Part shown: in pieces, positions 47,113 to 56,624 of the stretch
Numbering within the stretch: the first letter of the stretch is position 1
Layout of the letters: each line of letters starts with the position of its first letter
Source: Noviherbaspirillum saxi
Lineage (GTDB): Bacteria > Pseudomonadota > Gammaproteobacteria > Burkholderiales > Burkholderiaceae_D
Assembly (NCBI RefSeq): GCF_003591035.1
Contig: NZ_QYUO01000001.1
Coordinates: 1,612,001 to 1,676,000, forward strand
Reading direction: 5' to 3'
DNA: 64,000 nucleotides
Made by a program: the position numbers and the translations under genes
Notes under the pieces: model-generated
Database searches by the model: none
Told to the model about the DNA's origin: nothing
Seen by the model: the letters and a program-made list of their open reading frames with translations, nothing else

Positions 47113-48156
47113 ATGAAATCGACTTTCGGACTTCGTATCGCTGCGGCGATTTTTGCACTTGCGGGCACGGCTTCGGTGTATGCACAGGAAAACGTTCTGA
47201 ACCTGTACTCGGCGCGGCATTACCAGACCGACGAAGAGCTTTACGCCAATTTCACCAAGCAGACCGGCATCCGCATCAACCGCATCGAAGCCGATGACGC
47301 CGTGCTGATGGAGCGCCTGCGCACCGAAGGCAAGAACAGCCCGGCCGACGTGATCCTGCTGGTCGACGCCGCGCGCCTGTGGCGCGCCCAGGTCGAAGGT
47401 ATGTTCCAGCCGGTGAAGTCCAAGGTGCTGGAAGAGCGGATTCCGGCCAACCTGCGCGGTGGCGACGAAGGACAGGGTGCGCAGTGGTTCGGCCTGTCCA
47501 CCCGAGCGCGCGTCATCGTCTATAACAAGGTGAGCGTCAAGCGCGAGGAGGTTGCCACCTATGAATCGCTGGCCGATCCCGTCAACAAGGGCAAGGTCTG
47601 CACGCGCTCCGGCGCGCACCCGTACATGTTGTCGCTGATCGGTGCCATGATCGAACGTAACGGCGAGGCAGCGACCGAGAAATGGGCGCAGGGCATGGTC
47701 GTCAACTTCGCGCGGCCGCCGCGGGGTGGCGACACCGATCAGATCAAGGGCGTGGCCAGCGGCGAATGCGGCGTGGCGCTCGCCAATTCCTACTACTACG
47801 CGCGCCTGCTGCGTTCCACCAAGTCCGAAGACCGCGAGATGATGAACAAGGTCGGTTTCGTCTGGCCCAACCAGGAAAGTTCCGGCACCCACATGAACGT
47901 CGCTGGCGGCGCCGTCGCCAAGAATACCCGCCACCGCGACGCCGCCGTCAAGTTTCTCGAGTATCTGGCCAGCGACGAGGCCCAGGCCTACTTCGCCAAT
48001 GGCAACAACGAATGGCCGGTGGTGAGTTCCTCGGTCATCAAGAACCCGGTGCTGCAACAAATGGGCAAGTTCAAGACCGAGAACGTCTCGATTACCGCCA
48101 TCGGCAAGAACCAGGTTCCCGCGCAGAAGATACTCGACCGCGTCGGCTACAAATAA
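47113..48156 (+). CDS. Fe(3+) ABC transporter periplasmic substrate-binding protein
   Basis: 347 residues with a signal peptide (FGLRIAAAIFALAGTASVYAQ) and the mature start ENVLNLYSARHYQTDEELY. The paired tyrosines of ferric-binding proteins are seen in NSYYYARL. It binds ferric iron in the periplasm. No permease or ATPase is encoded beside it, so it must borrow an ABC partner or act with another system. From about here the bases become visibly more GC-rich. The ATG at 47113 is chosen over an upstream in-frame start because it begins the signal peptide. Confidence 0.9.
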   Translation: MKSTFGLRIAAAIFALAGTASVYAQENVLNLYSARHYQTDEELYANFTKQTGIRINRIEADDAVLMERLRTEGKNSPADVILLVDAARLWRAQVEGMFQPVKSKVLEERIPANLRGGDEGQGAQWFGLSTRARVIVYNKVSVKREEVATYESLADPVNKGKVCTRSGAHPYMLSLIGAMIERNGEAATEKWAQGMVVNFARPPRGGDTDQIKGVASGECGVALANSYYYARLLRSTKSEDREMMNKVGFVWPNQESSGTHMNVAGGAVAKNTRHRDAAVKFLEYLASDEAQAYFANGNNEWPVVSSSVIKNPVLQQMGKFKTENVSITAIGKNQVPAQKILDRVGYK

Positions 48157-48254
48157 TCTGTTTTTTTGTTTTTCGTGCATTGAAGTCGCAGCCAGCCATT
48201 CCCTGAAGATAGCCAGCCTGACAATACAAATAACTCTATCTACAGGGATACACA

Positions 48255-50501
48255 ATGAAGAAGAAATTGGCGACGCGCCGGTTGAAGGATGTTAAAGCAT
48301 GCGCGCAGCAGGCCACGACGCCGTCGCAACCTGAAATCCGCCGCCCGTCCAGCCTGCCGCTCGGCGCGCTGATGCTGGCTGCATCGTTCTCCACGGTGGC
48401 GCAAACCACCGCGCGGGCACCCGCCTCCTCCGACCAGGTGATGCCCGCCGTGGAAGTGAAGGGCCAGCGCGAAACGCTGAGCAAGGAGTCGTTCCGCACG
48501 ACGACGACTGGCATCGGCAAGGGTAACCAGGAACTGCGTGACATCCCGCAGTCGGTCACCGTGATGACCGAGCGGCTGATGGATGACCGCAACCTTGACG
48601 ACTTCCGCGAAGTGCTGCGCACCACCGCCGGTGTTACCTTCCAGGCCGGCGAGACGGGCGAGGAAGACGTGCGCCTGCGCGGCTTCTCCCTCGGGCAGGC
48701 CGGTGACATCTACAGCGATGGCATGCGTGACGGCGCTCTGTACGAGCGCGATACCTTCAACAACGACCGGGTGGAAGTTCTGAAGGGTTCTGCCTCGATG
48801 TTGTTTGGCAAGGGCTCCACCGGCGGCGTGGTCAACCAGGTCAGCAAGACGCCGTTCCTGTTCAACCAGAACGAGGTGACCTATACGTTGGGCAGCGGCG
48901 ATTTGCACCGCCTGACAGGCGACTTCAACATCAAGACCGGCGAGGATGCTGCACTGCGCCTGAACGCAATGGTGCACGACGCCAATAACTGGGGCGCCAA
49001 GCAGAAGAAGTACGGCATTGCGCCGACCTACAGCTGGGGCATCGGTACCCGTGATGAATTCACCGTCGGCCTGTTCCATCTTGAGATCGACGGCCGACCG
49101 CTCTACAACCATCCTTGGATACTCGCTAACAACCGCATCGTCGAAACGGCGCCGGCCAAGAACTATTACGGCCTGGCGAGCGACTATCTCGACACCAAGG
49201 CAACTTACGGCACCTTCGCGCACGTGCACCGCTTCGATGACGGCTCGCAGCTGAACACGCGCGTGCGCCACGGCCGTTACGAGCGTGACCTGTGGGCCAG
49301 CGCCGTCGGGTTCAATACTCCCACCACGCTTGCCACCTTGAGCGACAGCACCGTGCTGCGCCGCACGCCTAAAGGCCGTATCGGCATTTCCGATACCACC
49401 CAGGTTTCCAGCGACTACACGGGGGCCTTCAACTGGGGCGGCCGCCAGCACCAGATCGTCGCCGGCGTCGACCTGTACGACGAAGATGCCAAGCGCGCCA
49501 ACAGTTTCGCCGGTCCCAACAGTGGCCTGCTTACCACCATCGGCACCCCGAACGACGGCGATTCGCGCCCAGATACCCGCGGGGCAGCCCCGTTCAACAC
49601 CTTCGACGCCCGCAACATCGGCCTGTACTTGCAGGACATGGTCAGCCTGACCTCGACCTTCAAGCTGCTGGGCGGCCTGCGCTTCGACCACTTCAAGGCC
49701 TCCTACACAGACGTCGCCGGTGTCAACTTCGAGCGTACCGACAATCTGTGGTCGCCGCGCGTCGGCGCGCTGTATCAGCCGAATGACACGGCATCCTACT
49801 ACGCATCGTTTGGCACCTCGTTCAACACTTCAGGCGATACCTACCAGTTCGCAGTAGGCGCACCGAACGTCAGGGACGCACGGACGCCGGCCGAGAAGAG
49901 CCGCAATCTGGAAATCGGCGGCAAGTGGGAATTGTTCGAGAAGCGCACCTCACTGGGCGTGGCCGCGTTCTACAGCGAGAAGTACAACGAGCGCAACACC
50001 GACCCGGATACAGCGTCCCTGCAGCAGCTGCTGTCGGGCAAGCGTCATGCCGCCGGCATGGAGTTCAATGTCGCCGGTCGCATCACGCCGAAGTGGGAAG
50101 TGTTCTTCAATCACACCTGGATTCCGAGCGCGAAGATCGACGAGAGCAACGTGGTACGCAACGCAGCCGGTACCGGCGCTCAGGTTGAAGGCGACCGTCC
50201 CGGCCTGACGCCCAAGCACAGCAGCAGCCTCTGGACCACCTACCGCATGTTGCCCGAACTGCGCCTCGGCGCCGGTCTCACCTATCGCGGCAAACAGAAC
50301 CCGGAAGGCAATCGTATTGTGGTGGCCGACAGCTTCGCCGTGTTGGATGCCATGGCCGAGTACACGATCAACAATACCTGGTCGGCCAAGCTCAACATCA
50401 CCAACCTGACCGACAGACTGTACGCGGATTCGCTGTACCGTGGTTTCTACGCGCCGGGCGCCCCGCGTCGTGTCGAGCTGACGCTGAAGGCGATGTTCTA
50501 A
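48255..50501 (+). CDS. TonB-dependent siderophore receptor (Fiu-like)
   Basis: 748-residue outer-membrane receptor. After an unusually long signal region (about 1-55), the plug domain holds [15 protein letters not shown] and [18 protein letters not shown]; the barrel ends in VELTLKAMF with the terminal Phe needed for outer-membrane assembly. The pattern resembles catecholate receptors such as Fiu/PiuA, which are commonly followed by a piuC gene, as here. The ligand is not known. Confidence 0.9.
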   Translation: MKKKLATRRLKDVKACAQQATTPSQPEIRRPSSLPLGALMLAASFSTVAQTTARAPASSDQVMPAVEVKGQRETLSKESFRTTTTGIGKGNQELRDIPQSVTVMTERLMDDRNLDDFREVLRTTAGVTFQAGETGEEDVRLRGFSLGQAGDIYSDGMRDGALYERDTFNNDRVEVLKGSASMLFGKGSTGGVVNQVSKTPFLFNQNEVTYTLGSGDLHRLTGDFNIKTGEDAALRLNAMVHDANNWGAKQKKYGIAPTYSWGIGTRDEFTVGLFHLEIDGRPLYNHPWILANNRIVETAPAKNYYGLASDYLDTKATYGTFAHVHRFDDGSQLNTRVRHGRYERDLWASAVGFNTPTTLATLSDSTVLRRTPKGRIGISDTTQVSSDYTGAFNWGGRQHQIVAGVDLYDEDAKRANSFAGPNSGLLTTIGTPNDGDSRPDTRGAAPFNTFDARNIGLYLQDMVSLTSTFKLLGGLRFDHFKASYTDVAGVNFERTDNLWSPRVGALYQPNDTASYYASFGTSFNTSGDTYQFAVGAPNVRDARTPAEKSRNLEIGGKWELFEKRTSLGVAAFYSEKYNERNTDPDTASLQQLLSGKRHAAGMEFNVAGRITPKWEVFFNHTWIPSAKIDESNVVRNAAGTGAQVEGDRPGLTPKHSSSLWTTYRMLPELRLGAGLTYRGKQNPEGNRIVVADSFAVLDAMAEYTINNTWSAKLNITNLTDRLYADSLYRGFYAPGAPRRVELTLKAMF

Positions 50502-50509
50502 GGCGAAGC

Positions 50510-51199
50510 ATGCTTCTGCACCTGAAAAACGTACTTACCCGCGACGAACTCGCCACTGCCCGGACCCTGCTCGGGCCGAGTGCGCCGTGGGTGGACGGGC
50601 GCAGCAGTGCGGGCGGCCAGGCGGTCGCCCGCAAGAACAACGAGCAATTGGCGCAGGACAGCGATGTCTCGCACCGGTTGCAGGCGCTGATACTCAGCGC
50701 CGTGCAGCGCGACCCGCTGTTTTTTTCCGCGGCGCTGCCGCGCAAGATCTTCAACCCGCTGTTCAACCGCTACAGCGGCGACAGCAACCATTACGGCGCC
50801 CATATCGACGGCGCCGTGCTGCACTCGCGCAATCCTGCGCAATGGGTGCGCACCGACCTGTCCTGCACAGTGTTTCTGGCCGAGCCGGAGGAATACGACG
50901 GCGGCGAACTGCTGATCCAGGATGTGCAGGGCGAGCGGCGCATCAAGCTGCCCGCCGGCGATCTCGTGCTGTATCCCGGTACCTCGCTGCACCAGGTCAC
51001 GCCGGTGACGCGCGGCGCACGGCTGGCGAGTTTCTTCTGGATAGAGAGCATGGTGCGTGGCGGCGAGCAGCGCCGGCTGCTGTTCGACATGGACATGGCG
51101 CTGCTCAGGCTGCGCGAGTCCCTCGGCGAGCAGGAAGCTTCGGTCGTGCAGCTTACCGGTACCTATCACAACCTCCTGCGCATGTGGGCCGACACATGA
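50510..51199 (+). CDS. piuC: PKHD-type Fe(II)/2-oxoglutarate hydroxylase (PiuC/YbiX)
   Basis: 229 residues. Double-stranded beta-helix fold with the iron-binding His-x-Asp in [10 protein letters not shown], the second His in [10 protein letters not shown] and the 2-oxoglutarate Arg in GARLASFFW. It typically follows a siderophore receptor gene. Its stop overlaps the start of the next gene (ATGA). The substrate is not known for this family. Confidence 0.92.
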   Translation: MLLHLKNVLTRDELATARTLLGPSAPWVDGRSSAGGQAVARKNNEQLAQDSDVSHRLQALILSAVQRDPLFFSAALPRKIFNPLFNRYSGDSNHYGAHIDGAVLHSRNPAQWVRTDLSCTVFLAEPEEYDGGELLIQDVQGERRIKLPAGDLVLYPGTSLHQVTPVTRGARLASFFWIESMVRGGEQRRLLFDMDMALLRLRESLGEQEASVVQLTGTYHNLLRMWADT

Positions 51200-52311
51200 G
51201 TCCGGTTCCCGTCGTCGAAGCCATCCCGTCCGGGATCGTCTCACTGGCCGACCATGAGCAGCATGCGCGCGGGCGGCTGGACGACAATGCATGGGCCTAT
51301 TTTGCCGGCGGTGCGGGAGATGAAATCACGATGCGCGCCAACCGCGCCGCCTGGGACGGCATCCGGCTATCCACCCGCGTATTGCGCAGGCTGACCGGCG
51401 GTCACACCCGCGTGCAGCTGTTGGGACGCACGCTCGCCCACCCGGTGCTGCTGGCACCGATCGCCTTCCAGTGCATGGCGCATCGCGACGGCGAAATCGC
51501 CACGGCCTATGCCGCGGCCATTCAGGGCGCTGGCCTGGTGCTGAGCAGCCAGGCCAGCATCGCTATGGAACAGGTGGCGCATGCGGTGCTGGGCGAGGCG
51601 ACGCGCGGCCCGCTCTGGTTTCAACTGTATTTTCAGCATGACCGTGGTTTTACCCGCTCGCTCGTGGAGCGCGCCGAGCGTGCCGGCTATGAAGCGCTGG
51701 TGGTGACGGTGGATGCGCCGAGCAGCGGCGCACGCGACCGCGAACGGCGCGCGGCTTTCCGCCTGCCTGCAGGGATCTCGGCAGTCAATCTGGAAGGTCT
51801 GCCGGCGGCCCAGCCGGTGGCGCTGGAGGCGCACCAGAGCCGCATGTTCGATGGCTTGCTCGCCAGTGCACCGAGCTGGGACGACATCGCCTGGCTGCGC
51901 TCCATCAGTCGGCTGCCGGTAATTCTGAAGGGCATCATGCACCCGCAGGATGCGCAACTGGCGATGGAAGCCGGTGCTGCCGCCGTCATCGCCTCCAATC
52001 ACGGCGGCCGTACCCTGGACACCATGCCGGCCACGGCCGTGGTACTGCCGCGCATCCGTGCTGCGGTCGGTGCGGACTATCCGATCCTGGTCGATGGCGG
52101 GATACGCCGCGGCACCGACGTCCTCAAGGCGATTGCGCTCGGGGCGAATGCGGTGCTGGTCGGCCGGCCGTATGTATTCGGCCTGGCCAATGCCGGCGCC
52201 ATGGGCGTATCTCATGTGCTGCGTCTTCTGCGGGACGAGCTTGAAATCAGTATGGCCTTGTGTGGATGCGCGACGCTGGCAGAAGTGAATGCCGATACCT
52301 TGTTTGGCTAG
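51196..52311 (+). CDS. FMN-dependent alpha-hydroxy-acid dehydrogenase (LldD family)
   Basis: 371 residues, a TIM-barrel flavoprotein that oxidises 2-hydroxy acids such as L-lactate or mandelate. The catalytic His is in [11 protein letters not shown], and FMN contacts include [21 protein letters not shown] and [10 protein letters not shown]. The open frame runs upstream to 50587 inside piuC, but the protein begins at the ATG at 51196. Its stop TAG at 52309-52311 is within the adjacent MITE-like element. An enzyme of this kind in an iron operon is unusual. Confidence 0.9.
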   Translation: MSPVPVVEAIPSGIVSLADHEQHARGRLDDNAWAYFAGGAGDEITMRANRAAWDGIRLSTRVLRRLTGGHTRVQLLGRTLAHPVLLAPIAFQCMAHRDGEIATAYAAAIQGAGLVLSSQASIAMEQVAHAVLGEATRGPLWFQLYFQHDRGFTRSLVERAERAGYEALVVTVDAPSSGARDRERRAAFRLPAGISAVNLEGLPAAQPVALEAHQSRMFDGLLASAPSWDDIAWLRSISRLPVILKGIMHPQDAQLAMEAGAAAVIASNHGGRTLDTMPATAVVLPRIRAAVGADYPILVDGGIRRGTDVLKAIALGANAVLVGRPYVFGLANAGAMGVSHVLRLLRDELEISMALCGCATLAEVNADTLFG

Positions 52312-52485
52312 AGCAGTTTCACCCTGACTGTACCGTCGATGCCGGACGCTTTGCCTGCGGCACCGCGTTGTCGGGGGGCCGCCGAGGCCTCCTTGCCATG
52401 GCTCACCATGTCGCGTCGCCGCGCCTTGTTCCGCGGGCAAACCGCCTCGGCCTCGTCTGGCACGTCAGGGTGAAACTGCCCTAGC
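52307..52485. mobile_element. MITE-like element, 179 bp
   Basis: Terminal inverted repeats of 22 bp with a single mismatch: GCTAGAGCAGTTTCACCC... (52307-52328) and the inverted copy at 52464-52485. The shared inner 16 bp are identical. No open frame with family resemblance. It lies between the convergent genes lldD-like and hugZ-like, and its left end includes the stop codon of the first. Different end sequence from the element at 36875-37084. Confidence 0.72.
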
Positions 52486-52507
52486 ATTTGCCCTGGCCAG
52501 TTTGGCA

Positions 52508-53158
52508 TCACAATGCCGCCAGCAGTCTTCTGGTTGTGGCGGCTATCTGATCGGTGGAGTGCAATATGGCTGGAAAGCGTTGTCTCTCCCGCCGGCCATG
52601 CCGCTCCATATCCATGCCGTAGCGATCCAGGCCCAGTAAGCGTACGCCCGGTGGCAGATCGCCAAGCAAGTCTTGTATCAAGTCGGCTTCTTCCTGAAGT
52701 GGCAAGACTTCGATTTCCTCCCAATCTGCCTGTTCCAGCCACCCCATCTGCGCAAAACCGCCGATGTAGCGCAGTTTTTCTGGCACCAGCCGGTAAAAGG
52801 CAAAGTCGGGCAGTGCCATGTATTGTTCCGCTTCGGGCAGGTAGCGCAGAAAACGCGATTGCAGTTCGTGCGTTGCCTCGGCATAGGCAATATTGCCGGT
52901 AATGGTCATGCGGGGATTTTCGAGCACGTGCTTTTCCGAAGCGTCGGCCACAAGAAAGCCGGCACGCTGGTCGGCGAGAAGATTTTTTGTGTGCTCAGCA
53001 AGGCTGCTCAGCAAAAAGACCGGGCAATGCCGTTCATCCGGTGCAAAAGGCAGGGCGGAAGGAAACGGATATCCTGGCAACTGCAGGGAGTGGGTCGCCA
53101 GAGTGCCGGATGGCAAACTGTGCATCAGGTGAAGCGCGGTTTCCAGGTCAGGTTTCAT
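52508..53158 (-). CDS. HugZ-like PNPOx-fold protein
   Basis: 216 residues of the pyridoxamine-phosphate-oxidase-like split-barrel fold. The segment FYRLVPEKLRYIGGFAQMGWL and the N-terminal LATHSLQLPGYPFPSALPF match the HugZ/HutZ haem-oxygenase-like branch. It could degrade haem and release iron, but many members are uncharacterised. Convergent with the iron operon from which the MITE-like element separates it. Confidence 0.7.
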   Translation of the reverse strand: MKPDLETALHLMHSLPSGTLATHSLQLPGYPFPSALPFAPDERHCPVFLLSSLAEHTKNLLADQRAGFLVADASEKHVLENPRMTITGNIAYAEATHELQSRFLRYLPEAEQYMALPDFAFYRLVPEKLRYIGGFAQMGWLEQADWEEIEVLPLQEEADLIQDLLGDLPPGVRLLGLDRYGMDMERHGRRERQRFPAILHSTDQIAATTRRLLAAL

Positions 53159-53269
53159 GGACGCGTGTTACCGGTTTGAGTGAAGCAAGTTTTGCCAAGG
53201 GTGCAACAACCAGTGTAAAGACTGCGACAGCAACGCATCATGAGAATCTTCAAGCTGCATCAGCAAGAC

Positions 53270-56200
53270 TCATGAGAAATCGCGACTATGCGTGCTCAGC
53301 CGTCCCAGCATGTGGGAGAGATCGACCAGTCGGCTGGCAACCAGATGATGCACATTGCTTTCGGATTGCCATATTCCATATACTCCCAATAATTGCGAGG
53401 CGAGTAGTTCCTTCCGGTACCGTTCGATCAGGCCTGGCCAGACAATGACATTGATCAGACCGGTTTCATCCTCGATGGTGACGAACATGGTGCCGTTGGC
53501 TGTCTGCGGGCGCTGCCTTACGGTCACGATGCCGCATCCGCGCGCAAGCTGTCGATCGGCAAACGTATGCAATACCTCGGCCGGCAAAAAGCGCTTTGCC
53601 GTCAACGCGGGACGCAACAAGGCTAACGGATGGCGGCCGAGGGTAAGGCCAAGAGAATAATAGTCGGCCACAATATTGTCACCTTCCGATGGTGCGACAA
53701 GTTCAACGGGCTCTTCCTGCATGCTGGTTTCCCTGAGTAAGTCCTTGTCGGGTTCGCTGGCGACTGCTTGCCAGAGTGCATTGCGACGATGCCCGACGAG
53801 CGGTTCCAGTACATTCGCCTTGGCCAGCAATTGCAAATCCCGGCGCGTAAGCTCAGCGCGCGCTGCCAGATCCGCCATGTTGTCAAACGGTTTGAGCGCA
53901 CGCGCCTTTTCGATGCGGTTTCCGGTTTCTTGCGACAAGCCTCTTACCATGTTGAATCCGAGCCGGACGGCAGGTTGTTTACCGTCTGATTCCTGCACTG
54001 CAGGCTCCAGCGTAGCTTCCCAGTTGCTGTGATGGATATCCACTGCCCGGACATCGATCTTGTGTCTTCGTGCATCCTGCACCAGTTGCGATGGCGAATA
54101 AAAGCCCATCGGCTGGCTATTGAGCAGCGCAGCAAGAAAAGCCGCCGGTTCGTGGCATTTGATCCATGAACTCGCATAGGCGAGCAGAGCGAAACTGGCG
54201 GCATGGCTCTCGGGAAAACCATATTCTGCGAAGCCATGGATTTGCCGCACGATAGCGTCAATAAATTCAGGCTTGTAGCCATTCTTTGTCATGCCGTCGA
54301 TGAGCTTTTGCTTGAATTTTCCGATGTCGCCCTTGCGCCGCCATGCCGCCATTGCCCGACGCAGCTGATCGGCTTCGCCAGGTGTAAATTCTGCAGCCAG
54401 TATCGCGATCTGCATCACCTGCTCCTGGAAAATCGCCACGCCAAGCGTACGCTCAAGCGCATGGCGGATTTTTTCGCTAGGGTAGGTTACCGGCTCCAGG
54501 CCTTGTCTACGCCGTAGGTAAGGGTGAACCATGCCACCCTGGATGGGTCCGGGACGGACAATCGCTACCTGGATAACGAGGTCATAAAATTCTTTAGGGC
54601 GCAATCGGGGAAGCATGGTCATTTGCGCTCGGCTTTCGATCTGAAAAACGCCCACCGTATCTGCTTTGCAGATCATGTCGTAGGTGGCCGGATCTTCCTT
54701 GGGTATGTGCTGCAACTCGAAGGCCCTGCCACGCAGTTCGCCGATCAGCCTGAGGGCGCGGCGAATCATGCTCAGCATGCCAAGTGCAAGGACATCTACC
54801 TTCAGCAAGCCGAGTGCATCGATATCGTCCTTGTCCCACTGGACGACGCTGCGGTTTTTCATGGCTGCGTTTTCGATCGGCACCAGGCGAGATAGCTTGC
54901 CGCGCGAGATGACAAAACCTCCCGGATGTTGTGATAAATGGCGAGGAAAGCGCATCAGTTTTTCAGCGATCTCTCCCCATTGCAGGGCCAGCGGCGAATC
55001 CGGGGGCATGCCGCATTCGGCAAAGCGATCGGCCAAGCCGGTTTTGCCATCCCACCAGCGATGGGATTTTGCTACCCGGTCGACAATGCCGGGGTCGACA
55101 CCAAGCGCCTTGCCGACATCGCGCAAGACACTGCGCGGTTTGTAGCTGATCACGACCGCAGTGAGCGCGGCGCGCAGCCTGCCGTACTTGCTGTAAATGT
55201 ACTGCATGACTTCTTCGCGCCGCTGATGTTCGAAATCGACGTCGATATCCGGCGGTTCGTTTCGTTCGCGGGAAATGAAACGTTCGAACAACAAAGTGCT
55301 GCGAGATGGGTCGACTTCGGTAATCCCCAGGCAGTAACAAACCACGGAATTGGCGGCGGAACCTCGCCCCTGGCACAGAATGTGGACGCTGCGAGCATAG
55401 CGCACGATGTCGTACACGGTCAGGAAATACGCTTCGTAACGCATTTCGGAGATCAGTTGCAGTTCGTGGTCGAGCTGTTTTTTCACGCTGGCCGGCATCC
55501 CTTCGGGAAAACGAACCCGTGCCCCGCTATACGCTTCGCTACTCAGGTAGGCTGCTGGCGTTACCCCGTGCGGCACCAGTTCATCCGGGTATTCGTAGCG
55601 CAACTCGTCGAGAGAGAATTTGCATTTGCCCGCTATGTCCAGCGTGGCGGCCAATGCGGCTTCCGGATAAATGTTCGCCAGCCTTAGCCGCGAGCGCAAA
55701 TGCTGTTCGGCGTTCGGTGCCAGGTCGTAGCCGCATTGATGGATAGGCTTGCCGATGCGTGTGGCGGTCAGCGTGTCCTGCAAAGGTTTGCGGGATCTGA
55801 CATGCATGCAGACATCGCCGGTCGCAACGATGGGCAAGCTGTACTGACGGGCGGTTTCCATGACAAGAGCGCCATGCTGGTCGTCGCGAGGATGGTGCAG
55901 CAGAGTCAATGCGATCCAGGCGCGGGCGGAAAACACATCCCGCATCCATTTGACTTGGGTGGCAAGCAGCTCCGGCGCAATTCCGTATGCAGGGACAAGA
56001 ATCGCAAGACAATCCGGCATGCCGCGCAGATGGACATAGTTCTGTTCCGGCGTCACGAAATCGGATGGCGTAAGTCGATAAGTGCCCTTTTCGGCACGGG
56101 TACGCGCAAGGGTAATCAGCTCGGCCAGATTGCCATAGCCTTCGCGATTCTGCGCCAGGAGAATGAGAGAAAATGCCGGACTGCCGTCTTCATTCACCAG

Positions 56201-56422
56201 CCGGAGCTGGCTTCCGATGATCAAATGCAGGCCGCATTGTTTTGCCTCGGTATGCGCACGCACAACGCCGGCCACCGAACATTCATCCGTCAATGCCAGT
56301 GCCGCATAACCAAGCTTTGCTGCGCGTATGACCAGCTCTTCCGGATGTGAAGCGCCGCGCAGGAAAGTAAAGTTGGAAACGCACTGTAATTCGGCGTAGG
56401 CAGGCAGATCGGGCAAGGACAT
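53270..56422 (-). CDS. dnaE2: Error-prone DNA polymerase DnaE2 (ImuC)
   Basis: About 1050 residues, a C-family polymerase used in induced mutagenesis. PHP domain at the N-terminus (LQCVSNFTFLRGASHPEEL), catalytic acids in PDIDVDFEHQRR, and the C-terminal OB-fold region. An in-frame ATG at 56440 gives six more residues, but the LexA box (56440-56455) would then overlap its start, so 56422 is preferred. It has its own LexA box, separate from imuA-imuB. Confidence 0.9.
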   Translation of the reverse strand: MSLPDLPAYAELQCVSNFTFLRGASHPEELVIRAAKLGYAALALTDECSVAGVVRAHTEAKQCGLHLIIGSQLRLVNEDGSPAFSLILLAQNREGYGNLAELITLARTRAEKGTYRLTPSDFVTPEQNYVHLRGMPDCLAILVPAYGIAPELLATQVKWMRDVFSARAWIALTLLHHPRDDQHGALVMETARQYSLPIVATGDVCMHVRSRKPLQDTLTATRIGKPIHQCGYDLAPNAEQHLRSRLRLANIYPEAALAATLDIAGKCKFSLDELRYEYPDELVPHGVTPAAYLSSEAYSGARVRFPEGMPASVKKQLDHELQLISEMRYEAYFLTVYDIVRYARSVHILCQGRGSAANSVVCYCLGITEVDPSRSTLLFERFISRERNEPPDIDVDFEHQRREEVMQYIYSKYGRLRAALTAVVISYKPRSVLRDVGKALGVDPGIVDRVAKSHRWWDGKTGLADRFAECGMPPDSPLALQWGEIAEKLMRFPRHLSQHPGGFVISRGKLSRLVPIENAAMKNRSVVQWDKDDIDALGLLKVDVLALGMLSMIRRALRLIGELRGRAFELQHIPKEDPATYDMICKADTVGVFQIESRAQMTMLPRLRPKEFYDLVIQVAIVRPGPIQGGMVHPYLRRRQGLEPVTYPSEKIRHALERTLGVAIFQEQVMQIAILAAEFTPGEADQLRRAMAAWRRKGDIGKFKQKLIDGMTKNGYKPEFIDAIVRQIHGFAEYGFPESHAASFALLAYASSWIKCHEPAAFLAALLNSQPMGFYSPSQLVQDARRHKIDVRAVDIHHSNWEATLEPAVQESDGKQPAVRLGFNMVRGLSQETGNRIEKARALKPFDNMADLAARAELTRRDLQLLAKANVLEPLVGHRRNALWQAVASEPDKDLLRETSMQEEPVELVAPSEGDNIVADYYSLGLTLGRHPLALLRPALTAKRFLPAEVLHTFADRQLARGCGIVTVRQRPQTANGTMFVTIEDETGLINVIVWPGLIERYRKELLASQLLGVYGIWQSESNVHHLVASRLVDLSHMLGRLSTHSRDFS

Positions 56423-56439
56423 GTTATCTGAATGAAACA

Positions 56440-56455
56440 CTGTATGTAAAAACAG
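56440..56455 (-). promoter_or_regulatory. LexA box upstream of dnaE2
   Basis: CTGTATGTAAAAACAG fits CTG-N10-CAG. It lies 18 bases before the dnaE2 start and should repress the gene until SOS induction. Confidence 0.75.
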
Positions 56456-56624
56456 TATAAATCAGAAAAATGTCTTTTTGTTAATGAAATTTGAAGGCTT
56501 GAAAATTTTTTAAGCTGCACGACAAGCTCAGTCCGACTATGGGTTTCATAATTATTCCTGTGATCATAGGAATAATGGTTCAGTTAAGTTTGTATTCTGT
56601 GAATGTCCTTCGATCGAAGGATAT
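56456..56624. other. Spacer between dnaE2 and imuB with two palindromes
   Basis: ATTATTCCT (56551-56559) pairs with AGGAATAAT (56568-56576), and TCCTTCGATCGAAGGA (56606-56621) is a perfect palindrome that lengthens to 26 bp with one mismatch and overlaps the imuB stop. The second probably ends or stabilises the imuAB transcript. Confidence 0.5.

Noticed and set aside
47107..48255. A 382-residue antisense gene opposite the ferric-binding protein
   Set aside because: Shadow frame in a GC-rich gene.
50587..51195. N-terminal extension of the FMN dehydrogenase
   Set aside because: It is inside piuC in another frame; the family N-terminus matches the ATG at 51196.
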